The notes: generated by a model not told the origin, from the sequence alone. A DNA stretch of 8,550 bases from Bacteroidia bacterium (GCA_022425465.1 JAKMFK010000118.1:1-8550), one strand, 5' to 3'. Numbered from the stretch's first letter, positions 1 through 7,770 are shown. Translations and numbers: made by a program.

Positions 1-608
1 ATCATATTGAGAATGAGCTTTTGAGCAGTTCCGCTTTTCATCCGAGTACTTCCAGTGACGAACTCTGGTCCTACAACTACTTCAATGGGATAATCAACCA
101 TTGAACCAATTTTGCTTGGTTTATTACATGCAATAGCACCGGTTGATATGTTGTTTTCTTTGCATTTTTCTAATGCTCCTTGAACGTACGGTGCAGTTCC
201 GCTTGCACTAATTCCGATTACAAAATCAAGTTCATTAATGTGGTGATATTCTAAATCATACCAACCTTGTAGGGGGTCGTCTTCAGCATTTTCAACGGCA
301 TTTCGTATTGCTTGATCTCCTCCAGCAATAATCCCATTGACAACTCCAGGATCAACGCCATAGGTTGGTGGACACTCACTGGCATCTACAATCCCTAATC
401 TTCCACTTGTACCACTACCTATATAAAACAGTCGACCTCCTTGACTCATTTTAAGATATGCAGCATCTACTAAATTTTGGATTGCGTGAATTTCATTATT
501 TACAGAATGAGGAACCGATTGGTCTTCTCTATTCATTGCTTTTAATAAATCAAGAGTTGATTTTTCTTCTAAATTATCGTGGTTTGATGTCGATTCTGTT
601 GTGAGCAT
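1..608 (-). CDS. murQ: N-acetylmuramic acid 6-phosphate etherase MurQ, 3' end outside window
   Basis: MurQ cleaves the D-lactyl ether of MurNAc-6-phosphate in the cytoplasm, giving GlcNAc-6-phosphate and D-lactate in peptidoglycan recycling. Translating the minus strand from the ATG at 608 gives 202 uninterrupted residues up to the left edge; the family is usually about 300 residues, so roughly the last third is missing. Diagnostic stretches are visible: the SIS-type sugar-phosphate site GSGTSGRLGIVDASECPPT (about residues 64-82), GISASG (132-137) and GPEFVTGSTRMKSGTAQK (180-197). Glu78 (in SECPPT) and Glu109 (in AEDD) line up, with a constant offset of five, with the two acidic catalytic residues described for E. 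coli MurQ (Glu83 and Glu114, recalled from the literature). The start lies 7 bases after the stop of the broken lamin-tail gene, so murQ was probably the downstream member of a two-gene transcript. I saw no clear promoter motif of its own in the last 100 or so bases upstream. Confidence 0.96.
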   Translation of the reverse strand, partial: MLTTESTSNHDNLEEKSTLDLLKAMNREDQSVPHSVNNEIHAIQNLVDAAYLKMSQGGRLFYIGSGTSGRLGIVDASECPPTYGVDPGVVNGIIAGGDQAIRNAVENAEDDPLQGWYDLEYHHINELDFVIGISASGTAPYVQGALEKCKENNISTGAIACNKPSKIGSMVDYPIEVVVGPEFVTGSTRMKSGTAQKLILNM

Positions 609-615
609 GTTTTGA

Positions 616-3184
616 TTAAAATATCCCTGTAATTCCAAATGCAATTTTTCTCTTGATGATTTTCCCGGTTTCATTAAACGCCTCAATAAGTAATATGTAA
701 TTACCAATTGGAAGCTTAATACCGTTCGAATCTAGGCCATCCCATTTCAAATTTCCATCGCTACTCAGTAGAACATTGTTGAAAGGGTGATGCACTTGAA
801 AGCCAGCAAGGTTGTAAATATAACCATTGAGGATATAGCCAAGGTTGTTCATCTGATATTTTAGGACTAAAAAATCCTCAAAACCGTCCCCATCTGGAGA
901 TATTATGGATGAGTTTAGTTCGAACTGATGTGTTGTTTTAGGAGTTTGAATATATTGAGAATTTTGGTAGCCTGAAGTGGCATATCCTTCTGAGCTACTT
1001 GCTGAATGCCAATTATTTGGGTCGTAACCATTATTCTCATAGTTTATCCTTTCTAAGCTTACTCCATTATAATCATTTAGTAGATTAAAATGCTGATCTT
1101 CATGATAAGAAACGGAGTCCAATAAAGAATTAGATTGATATAAACTCAAAATACCTTCTGTATTATTCATGGGGGCATTTTACTTAGTTGTAATTGTGTT
1201 TTTGGGTAATCAAATTTTATCTGACCTGTATCAATACTAAGTGCAATAAATTGATTTGGGTAAATGATGCCATCTTTATAAGATTGAATGGCGTAAGTTG
1301 TTGGATTAGGGTGGTAGGTTTTGAATGTTAATTTATGGAGGTTGAAGAAGTGGTCACTGGCATTATAAAGCTCGATAAAATCTACACCGTTTAGGTAAGG
1401 GTTAAATAAGATCTCATTAATAATGATATCCCCTTTTTTAGCTTTATGAATTGGGGTTATATTTATGAGTGTGTCATGAGATTTGTTTCCTGAACAATCA
1501 ACTAAATCTTTTATCATTAGTTGAAAAATTGAATTTAATGGGAGTTGGTTTTCAAATTCAACAGAGATACTCATAGTGCTTTCATTAAGATTGATTTTAA
1601 CGGGGTTATTATTTCCTTGAGTAAGTTCATAATTGGATATTTCAAATGCTTTAGAATTTATAGGAAGTTCATTTAATTGAAGATGGACAGTATTATGGTT
1701 GTCCGAGCTAGCAGACAAGACATGGGGAGGTATGGAATCATAAATATGGCCATCAACAGAATTTACCTCTCCGGGAGTACCACCTATGATATGATTACCA
1801 CCGATCCAATTCAAACTATCCTGACAATTTGTAGTTGGTTGAATTCGTTCTAACGAATATCCACCTTCTCTTTTTTCTTCATTTTTAAAAAAATTATTTG
1901 TGTAGTTCAAGGAATCCAATAATTCATTATACTGATTTTTAATGATGATTTTATCTTCACTGTTATTTAAACTAGGTAAGCTATTTATCCCATATACATT
2001 GGAGAATGATTGGAATAATTCGAGGTCTGTTTCATTACATAAGATGACATATTCATTTTTTGGGACGATTATTTTAGGGAGGGTTACTATAGAATTTTCA
2101 TCAGCAAATGTGCAATTCTCAAGATTTAACGGGTAGTTTTTGAGGTTTAAAAGTTCGATAAACTCGGCATTTGGTAAGCCAATTTGTGGTGACGGATCTG
2201 GCATGATTTCATTGATAATGATGTCACCATTTTTGGGCTTTTTGGTAAGTTAACACTAAATGGGATAAGGGTATCTATCTTATTACCATGGAGGTAGGTT
2301 AACTTTTTGATACTGAGAATGTAATTGTCATTTTTTATGGAGTCTTCATAATGGAGTAGAGTATATGCATTTGTAACTTCAACCAATGAAGGACCACCAA
2401 TGCCTTTATTCACCTCAAATAGGGCTTGGTTTGTTGATGTGGGTTCATTGGTTGATAGAATAAACGTTTTAGGGTTTTGAACTAATATACTGTTTATTCT
2501 AGGTGGGGTTTGGTCAATTAAAATGGGTCCAACACGAATATGATCTATCCAATGTTTTTTAAAAAAACTAGAGGAGCTTTGCTTGATTCGTATTGCAAAA
2601 AAATCAGTTTTAGATAGTTCAATATTATTAACTGTTCCCTCTAAAACAGGTAATTCTCCATCGTTATAGTCAACTTTAACTTGTCATTGTCCATTGGGTT
2701 GATGGACGACATTTATATCCATTTTTTTCTTCTCGGTTTTATCGTTAGTTCCATCTGTGAGTTGGGTTGTTATTCCATTGATAATTTGATACATGGAGAT
2801 ATCATCTTTTGTATCACCTATTCAAATAAAATAAGCCTGTTTAGCCTTCGATGGATTTGCACTGTCTGAAGCCAGAAAAATATCAATATAGTTTGCAGAG
2901 GAAGTCTTGAAATCAATATCTAAAGAAATTTGCCATTCTGTTTCTAAAACAAATTGACTTGGTGTACTGATATAGAACTCGTCTGATGTTATTGTACTAT
3001 TAGATCGAAGTTTGTCTTCTTCAATAATGAACTTGTCAAGATTTCCGATCCATTGGGGATTGGTCAACAAATCATTGTCCGAGAAATCTTCATTGAACTG
3101 TCCCGCAGAGTATAAATGACAAATAATTAATAAAGTAGTAAAAGTGAAGGTAACTGAGTCTTGCATTTTTATAAGAGGATTCAT
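616..3184 (-). pseudogene. Secreted lamin-tail-domain protein with T9SS/gliding-type C-terminus, broken by two TGA codons and two frameshifts
   Basis: The minus strand encodes one continuous product of about 856 residues only if four lesions are read through: TGA at 2824-2822 (codon 121), TGA at 2686-2684 (codon 167), a one-base loss in an A5 run within 2230-2243, and a one-base loss in a C5 run at 1175-1171. After correcting both losses the length is an exact multiple of three and ends at TAA 618-616. Order of parts: signal peptide ending near SAGQ (about residue 28); a beta-rich N-terminal region (30-240); lamin-tail domain 1, beginning NGDIIINEIMPDP (about 316-470); an Ig-like linker beginning IPPHVLSASS; lamin-tail domain 2, beginning KKGDIIINEILFNP (584-745); and a FlgD/CHU_C-like C-terminal domain with SPDGDGFEDF and KWDGLDSNG (760-856). 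Domain names are by recognition. Such proteins are exported and placed at the surface in Bacteroidetes; the exact role is unknown. The start could instead be the ATG at 3166, which fits the promoter better, but only the start at 3184 puts a lysine before the hydrophobic core. Neighbouring genes are intact, which favours recent gene decay over a generally poor sequence. Confidence 0.82.
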
Positions 3185-3188
3185 TGGA

Positions 3189-3217
3189 CAAATTTATGAA
3201 TTAATGCACTTTTACAA
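3189..3217 (-). promoter_or_regulatory. Bacteroidetes-type promoter for the lamin-tail gene and murQ
   Basis: On the minus strand, TTG (3217-3215) is followed by an 18-base spacer and TAAATTTG (3196-3189), an exact match to the -7 form TAnnTTTG of the Bacteroidetes housekeeping sigma factor with acceptable spacing to a -33 TTG. Transcription would begin near 3184-3182, right at the first ATG. That makes the message nearly leaderless, or favours the ATG at 3166. This is motif matching only. Confidence 0.5.
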
Positions 3218-3250
3218 TCAAGTATATTACCTGAGTCATCACACAAAAAC

Positions 3251-3258
3251 TATTTTTG
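3251..3258 (+). promoter_or_regulatory. -7 promoter element for the exonuclease-methyltransferase operon
   Basis: TATTTTTG matches TAnnTTTG exactly and lies 24 bases before the ATG at 3283. The -33 side is weak: only CTG at 3231-3233, 17 bases upstream, with no true TTG at the right distance. Because the region is AT-rich the match could be chance, but its position in the 98-base divergent gap is right for the plus-strand operon. Confidence 0.4.
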
Positions 3259-3282
3259 CTATATACAAAAAATTAGACCCAT

Positions 3283-3981
3283 ATGAAAAACATCTTATTT
3301 TTAGACATAGAAACGGTGCCACAACATGAGAGTTATCAATTATTAAATGATAGGTGGAAAAAATTATGGGATATAAAGGCTAATCAAATAGCAAAGAATG
3401 AGGAAACTCCAGAAGAACTTTATTCAAGAGCAGGAATTTATGCAGAGTTTGGTAAAATTATCTGTATTTCAGTTGGGTTTATACACGATGATGGAAATGG
3501 TCGTGAATTTCGTATCAAGAGTTTTTATGGTGAAAGTGAATTAATCGTGTTAGAAGAATTTTGTGCTTTACTTCAGCATAATTATAATCCCAAGTCGCAT
3601 TTTTTATGTGCTCACAATGGCAAAGAATTTGATTTCCCTTATTTGAGTAGAAGAATTCTTATTAATGGGATAAAGATGCCAGATATGCTTGATTTAGCAG
3701 GCAAGAAACCATGGGATGTAAAACATCTGGATACAATGAATTTATGGAAGTTTGGAGATTTCAAGAACTACACATCTTTAGACCTTCTTTCAGCAGTATT
3801 TGATCTTCCTTCATCCAAAGATGATATAGATGGGAGTAAAATATTTGATGTTTATTATATGGAAAATGATTTAGAGCGGATTAGAGCGTATTGTCAAAAT
3901 GATGTTGCTGCACTGGCGAGCATATATTTGCATATGGTTAATCAACCACCCTTAAAACCAGATGAAATAAAATTAGTATGA
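3283..3981 (+). CDS. Predicted DEDDy-type 3'-5' exonuclease (DNA polymerase B-like exonuclease family)
   Basis: This 232-residue cytoplasmic protein carries the three exonuclease motifs of the DnaQ-like RNase H fold: ExoI FLDIET with Asp8 and Glu10, ExoII HNGKEFDFPYLSRR with Asp117, and ExoIII YCQND with Tyr203 and Asp207, giving the DEDDy set of two-metal-ion nucleases. It resembles the stand-alone PolB-like exonucleases common in Bacteroidetes (PF10108-type, from memory), and its length fits a lone exonuclease domain with no polymerase attached. It should remove nucleotides from 3' ends of DNA or RNA; the natural substrate cannot be told from sequence. The ATG at 3283 places MKNILFLDIE directly at motif I, as is usual, with no Shine-Dalgarno sequence, also usual here. 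Its TGA stop overlaps the ATG of the methyltransferase gene (ATGA at 3978-3981), so the two are probably translationally coupled. Confidence 0.9.
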   Translation: MKNILFLDIETVPQHESYQLLNDRWKKLWDIKANQIAKNEETPEELYSRAGIYAEFGKIICISVGFIHDDGNGREFRIKSFYGESELIVLEEFCALLQHNYNPKSHFLCAHNGKEFDFPYLSRRILINGIKMPDMLDLAGKKPWDVKHLDTMNLWKFGDFKNYTSLDLLSAVFDLPSSKDDIDGSKIFDVYYMENDLERIRAYCQNDVAALASIYLHMVNQPPLKPDEIKLV

Positions 3982-4835
3982 TAAAGGCCATTTCACCAGA
4001 TAATTGGGAAGAGTATGAATTAATCGATTCGGGTAACGGGATGAAGTTAGAGAAGTTTGCAGGTCAAATTCTTTCTAGACCCGAACCACAAGCTATCTGG
4101 AATCAGCGAATGTCACCTAAAGAGTGGAATGACATGTTAACCGCATCTTTTGCTCAAGAAGGAAGTCACAAAGGAGTTTGGAATCATATTAGTAAACTCA
4201 GACCGTGGTATATTCATTACAATTTATCTGACCAACGGATAAAAATGAAACTTAATTTCACCCAGTTTAAGCATGTGGGAATATTTCCAGAACAGGCAAC
4301 TAATTGGGATTATATTTATAAAAAATCAAAGGCTTTCAATGGTAAAGGAAGTGTTCTCAATTTATTTGCTTATACGGGTGGTGCATCTCTCGCCGCAAAA
4401 GCGGCAAATATGGATGTGGTTCATGTAGATTCAATAAAGCAAGTAGTCAGTTGGGCTAATGAAAATCAAGGTCATAGTAAGTTAAAAGGAATCAGATGGG
4501 TGGTTGAAGATGCCTTAAAATTTGTCAGTCGTGAGGTTAAACGTGGGAAAAAATATCAAGGAATTATTTTAGATCCTCCAGCATATGGTATAGGAGCAAA
4601 AGGGGAACGCTGGAAACTTGAGCAGAAGTTGGGGACTTTACTAGAACAGGTTGCTCAGATTTTAGCACCTAAAGGCTTTTTGGTATTAAATGTGTACTCT
4701 CTTGGACTGTCACCTTACCTTATTCAGAATCTTATGAACGATTATTTTGGAGATAGGAATTTTGAGATATCAGAATTGTGCCTGAACTCAAGAACAAATC
4801 AAATATTGCCTTTGGGCATAGTTGCAAGAATATGA
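3978..4835 (+). CDS. Class I SAM-dependent methyltransferase, RlmI/RlmK-like (probable rRNA methyltransferase)
   Basis: The product has 285 residues. The catalytic Rossmann domain is clear: motif I SVLNLFAYTGGASLAA (about 125-140), an acidic residue ending strand 2 for SAM ribose binding (Asp151 in HVDSIKQVVSWANEN), Asp178 in VVEDALKF for the adenine side, and motif IV LDPPAYG (Asp199-Gly204). DPPAYG belongs to the DPPxF/Y signature of the RlmI/RlmK group that methylates 23S rRNA bases. There is no N-terminal PUA domain as in E. coli RlmI; the first 115 residues instead form a family-specific part containing LRPWYIHYN. The modified base cannot be assigned, and some relatives carry only a generic methyltransferase label. 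It overlaps the upstream exonuclease by ATGA and ends in TGA. A shared role with the exonuclease in RNA or nucleic-acid metabolism is inference only. Confidence 0.88.
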   Translation: MIKAISPDNWEEYELIDSGNGMKLEKFAGQILSRPEPQAIWNQRMSPKEWNDMLTASFAQEGSHKGVWNHISKLRPWYIHYNLSDQRIKMKLNFTQFKHVGIFPEQATNWDYIYKKSKAFNGKGSVLNLFAYTGGASLAAKAANMDVVHVDSIKQVVSWANENQGHSKLKGIRWVVEDALKFVSREVKRGKKYQGIILDPPAYGIGAKGERWKLEQKLGTLLEQVAQILAPKGFLVLNVYSLGLSPYLIQNLMNDYFGDRNFEISELCLNSRTNQILPLGIVARI

Positions 4836-4877
4836 CTTCAATAGGAGATATAATCTATCAACCTTTTGTGAAATCAT

Positions 4878-4885
4878 TAATTTTG
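4878..4885 (+). promoter_or_regulatory. Possible -7 element before the PKD/CHU_C gene
   Basis: TAATTTTG fits TAnnTTTG in the 58-base gap and ends 8 bases before the ATG at 4894, so a start there would give an almost leaderless message. There is no TTG 17-20 bases further upstream; the nearest, in ACCTTTTG at 4861-4868, is too close. Co-transcription with the methyltransferase gene is an equally good reading. Confidence 0.25.
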
Positions 4886-4893
4886 TATTACTG

Positions 4894-7044
4894 ATGTTGA
4901 GGTATTATAGTTCTATTCTAGCACTTTTAATAGTGACGATTTCTATGGCACAAGGGCCTACAGTCCCTGCTTCAAATATTGTAATTGCTCAGACTTCGTG
5001 CACAGAGACTAATGTCTCATGGACCAATGGAAATGGGGTTTCACGAATTGTAATAGCATCTCAAAGTTCAACGATTTCATCTTACCCTGTGAAGAATACT
5101 TACTATCTAGCTTCAGATAGTTTTGGAAATGGAAGTACAATTAGTGGAAGTGAATTTATAGTCTATAATGGGATAGGTTCTTCGGTAACCGTTAAAAAAT
5201 TAGATCCCAATCAAACTTATTTTTTTTCGGTTTTTGAGTATAATGGATCTGGATTGGTATTTGATTATTTAAATTCAAATTATCCCGAGGCTAGTATAAA
5301 AACAGAGAGCCTTTCAATTGATTACACTATGAGTGACAATTATCAATGTGAAACAGGTAATGTGACCAACTTTACTCCATCCGTTACTCAGTCAAAGCCT
5401 CAAGCTGTATTGTATTCATGGAATTTTGGTGATTTTACTACCTCAAACCAACAGAATCCATCCAAGTCCTATTCAACATATGGGATTTTTCCTGTAAAAC
5501 TAACAGTGACAAGTCCCGGTTGTAAAGCTGAGGTAATAAAATTTGATACAATAGCACCTGAACCGATTGTTGACTTTGGCATTGATCCAGCCTATCCAAA
5601 TAATAATTTGGTTCAATGTTTTTTCCAGCCTGATGGAAGTCTAAATCACTTTTATTTTAAGAATAATTCCACCTTCAGGTATCTTAGTACTCCTTATTCT
5701 AATACCGTTTTTAAGTGGATTTATGGAGATGGCACAATTGACGATCAGATTATTAATGGAGATGTTTCGTATCAAAATCCTGGAGTTTATAAAGTCAAAT
5801 TAATTATTTCAAACTCATTTACTCCACGTGATGAATTGTGTACAGATTCTATTGAATTGATGGTTGAAGTAAGACAAAAGCCGATTGACACCGCTCTTCT
5901 TGAATTGGATTCCGTAAAATGCATTAATGGGAATATTTTTGATTTCAAGCATAATACACTTGATGCAACTGCTCAACATCAGTGGGATTTTGGAGATGGG
6001 AATACTTCAAACTTAGCCCTGACTTCACATACATACACATCTACAGGGAATTATGAAATAACCCTAGAAGTAACGGATGATAATGGGTGTTATGATATTT
6101 ACAAGGATAGTGTAGCTGTAGTCGATCAACCAGATAATTCGTTTGATGGTCTTCAACCTATGTATTGTGAGGGCGATGATGATGTAAATTTAATTCCCAA
6201 GATTGCAGGGGGGGATTGGATCAGTAGTCTTGTTTCAACGGACGGTATTTTTAGCCCTGATGTTGTAGGTGACTATCAAGTTTCATATGCTGTTGATGTA
6301 GATGGTTGTAAAGATACTTTTACTCAATCAACTTCAGTTTTTGAACTGCCAATTTTTGAGCTTGGATTAGATACCACTATTTGTCAAGGTGGAAGTTTTA
6401 CGAAAAAAATCAATAAGGGGAACGCCTCTCTTTTGTGGAGTACTGGTGCTATTGATTCTTCGATTTTAATAAAGAGCCCTGGTATTTTTTGGGTCGAAAA
6501 GAAAGAGAATGGGTGTAGTTTTCGAGATTCAGTTAATGTGAGTATGATTTCCCCTCCCAACTTTGAATTAGGCAATGATTCATTGCTATGTGGTGATGGA
6601 ATAAAAAATATTAATGTTTCGACACAAAATGCTACTTATAGCTGGAATGATGGGTATACTGGTGGAGAAAGAGAAATTACTTCAAGTGGGTATTATTCTG
6701 TAACGGTTTCCAATCAATGTGGCACTTTTACGGATGATATCAATTTGACTTTTTTGCCGTATGCATGTGACATATTTATCCCAAACTCATTCTCACCTAA
6801 TGATGACGGATTAAACGATATTTTTAAGCCCTCTGGCAATGTGACTTTGCAATCCATGCAAATTTATAACCGTTGGGGAGAGTTAGTCTATGAAAGTTCA
6901 GATGGTGCATTTGGATGGGACGGAACGTATCAAAAAGAGTTGGTACATGAAGGATATTACTTCTTCATCATTCGTTATATGAAACCAGAAAATGGATCAG
7001 AAACACCTTACGTTTCAAGTGGTGAGGTTTATCTTATGAGATAA
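4894..7044 (+). CDS. Secreted multidomain PKD/Ig-like protein with T9SS gliding-motility-type C-terminal domain (CHU_C)
   Basis: The 716-residue product starts with a Sec signal peptide, MLRYYSSILALLIVTISMAQ, cut near residue 19 or 20. Next come an Fn3-like domain of the Bacteroidetes type (about 22-140: SWTNGNG, YLASDSFGNG, KLDPNQTYFFSVFEYNGSG) and three PKD domains with cores YSWNFGDF (174-181), FKWIYGDG (273-280) and HQWDFGDG (362-369). A further Ig-like segment (about 412-486) precedes two tandem Ig-like repeats (487-623). The CHU_C/TIGR04131-type C-terminal domain (about 627-716) shows IFIPNSFSPNDDGLNDIF, IYNRWGELVYES and GWDGTY. That domain marks cargo of the type IX secretion system, so the protein is expected at the cell surface or outside, probably as an adhesin or structural protein. 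No enzyme domain is visible. The frame extends upstream to a TTG at 4822, but the ATG at 4894 puts the signal peptide at the N-terminus. The stop TAA (7042-7044) abuts the opposite gene's stop. Confidence 0.92.
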   Translation: MLRYYSSILALLIVTISMAQGPTVPASNIVIAQTSCTETNVSWTNGNGVSRIVIASQSSTISSYPVKNTYYLASDSFGNGSTISGSEFIVYNGIGSSVTVKKLDPNQTYFFSVFEYNGSGLVFDYLNSNYPEASIKTESLSIDYTMSDNYQCETGNVTNFTPSVTQSKPQAVLYSWNFGDFTTSNQQNPSKSYSTYGIFPVKLTVTSPGCKAEVIKFDTIAPEPIVDFGIDPAYPNNNLVQCFFQPDGSLNHFYFKNNSTFRYLSTPYSNTVFKWIYGDGTIDDQIINGDVSYQNPGVYKVKLIISNSFTPRDELCTDSIELMVEVRQKPIDTALLELDSVKCINGNIFDFKHNTLDATAQHQWDFGDGNTSNLALTSHTYTSTGNYEITLEVTDDNGCYDIYKDSVAVVDQPDNSFDGLQPMYCEGDDDVNLIPKIAGGDWISSLVSTDGIFSPDVVGDYQVSYAVDVDGCKDTFTQSTSVFELPIFELGLDTTICQGGSFTKKINKGNASLLWSTGAIDSSILIKSPGIFWVEKKENGCSFRDSVNVSMISPPNFELGNDSLLCGDGIKNINVSTQNATYSWNDGYTGGEREITSSGYYSVTVSNQCGTFTDDINLTFLPYACDIFIPNSFSPNDDGLNDIFKPSGNVTLQSMQIYNRWGELVYESSDGAFGWDGTYQKELVHEGYYFFIIRYMKPENGSETPYVSSGEVYLMR
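6352..6762 (+). repeat. Two tandem Ig-like protein repeats within the CHU_C protein
   Basis: Residues 487-555 and 556-623 share one pattern: F-E-L-G, then D-T-T/S-L-L with a Cys, a Trp near the middle (LLWSTGAIDSS / YSWNDGYTGGE), a Gly-x-[FY]-[WY]-x-V strand (GIFWVEK / GYYSVTV) and a second Cys before the end (NGCSFRDSV / NQCGTFTDDI). The two Cys per unit could form a disulphide. This is a divergent protein-level repeat, not a DNA repeat, and a common arrangement just before T9SS C-terminal domains. Confidence 0.6.
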
Positions 7045-7770
7045 CTACATTAACTTACTCAAACTTATTCTTAACCCAGTATTGTACATTCTGAATGTGA
7101 AGAGCTCACTGTTTGTATTTGTAATGGGAAGTCCAATCTTTAATCCACCTGAGATAGTGTAGTTAGGTGAGATACTATAAAGCACATTGGCATCAAGCAA
7201 AACTTGAATCAAAATGGAATTAGGGTCAATTTTCGTATCTTCCTTTATAGTAGTAACGAATTTATTGTTTATTGCAAAACCTTCAGTATTTACTTTTACA
7301 CTGTGATGGATGAGATAGTATAATCCCATTCCCCCACCAATCTCTAGGTTTAGTTTAGGGGGTATTTTTTGTAACTGGAGTTGTCGGTTGTAAATTATTT
7401 GAGACCCTATGTATTGTTGTCGGTATCTTATTCGAGCTATTTTACTGGCAGATTGTGTTAAATCTTTTATCTCAGGCAAAGCAGGATGAATGATGTCTAA
7501 AAACTGTAGGTTCTCTTTTACAGTTAGTAAATTACTTTGATGGAATCCTGGGATAAAACGAATGGCATTATAGCGATCTAGTTGTTTTTTGATATCTATT
7601 CCAAAACTTAAGGTTAAATCTGGCTTGTGAATTTTTTTAATGGAGTCTGATTGAGTTGATTTTTTGAATTGTGGGAGATTAAAACTAGGTTCTATAACAA
7701 GCCCAACAGTCGTTTGTCCAATGCTATAAATTGATAAAAATACTAATGAAAGTGCGGAAATAAATTTCAT
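7045..7770 (-). CDS. Hypothetical secreted protein, probable small outer-membrane beta-barrel
   Basis: The 241-residue product has a signal peptide, MKFISALSLVFLSIYSIGQ, cut near residue 19. The rest shows alternating hydrophobic/polar stretches typical of beta-strands with short turns: TTVGLVIEPSFN, LTLSFGIDIKKQL, AIRFIPGFHQS, YIGSQIIYNRQLQ, LNLEIGGGMGLYYLI, ILIQVLLDANVLYSI, YTISGGLKIGLPI and a last strand, FTFRMYNTGLRISLSKL. Together these suggest an 8-10 strand outer-membrane barrel of the PorT/OmpA-like barrel class common in Bacteroidetes. That assignment rests on pattern only, and no family was recognised with certainty. Its ATG overlaps the TGA of the upstream MATE gene (ATGA, 7770-7767), so it is translated from the same message. 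This pairing with an inner-membrane exporter does not prove joint function. It stops with TAG at 7047-7045, directly against the convergent gene. Confidence 0.7.
   Translation of the reverse strand: MKFISALSLVFLSIYSIGQTTVGLVIEPSFNLPQFKKSTQSDSIKKIHKPDLTLSFGIDIKKQLDRYNAIRFIPGFHQSNLLTVKENLQFLDIIHPALPEIKDLTQSASKIARIRYRQQYIGSQIIYNRQLQLQKIPPKLNLEIGGGMGLYYLIHHSVKVNTEGFAINNKFVTTIKEDTKIDPNSILIQVLLDANVLYSISPNYTISGGLKIGLPITNTNSELFTFRMYNTGLRISLSKLM

Noticed and set aside
1942..2136. Plus-strand open frame of 64 codons
   Set aside because: It is antisense to the lamin-tail coding sequence, has low-complexity composition and no recognisable domain, so it is a shadow frame.
2684..2824. Reassigned genetic code with TGA as Trp
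   Set aside because: TGA ends the exonuclease, methyltransferase and MATE frames, twice overlapping the next ATG, and Trp is encoded by TGG in the intact genes; a standard code is needed.
2681..2869. Plus-strand open frame of 62 codons
   Set aside because: It lies antisense to the segment with the two TGA codons, whose minus-strand reading is clearly family-like; its apparent hydrophobicity comes from the antisense AT-rich codons.
3144..3329. Plus-strand open frame across the divergent intergenic region
   Set aside because: It overlaps the exonuclease start out of frame and the signal-peptide end of the opposite gene, with no domain.
4822..4893. Upstream TTG start adding 24 residues to the CHU_C protein
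   Set aside because: It would place a polar, charged segment before the signal peptide and overlap the methyltransferase gene; the ATG at 4894 gives a normal signal peptide.
6384..6575. Minus-strand frame inside the CHU_C gene
   Set aside because: It is antisense to the Ig-like repeats, with no start context or domain; a shadow frame.
7029..7044. Rho-independent terminator at the convergent junction
   Set aside because: The 6-bp stem has only one G-C pair, overlaps the stop codon and has no T-run on either side.
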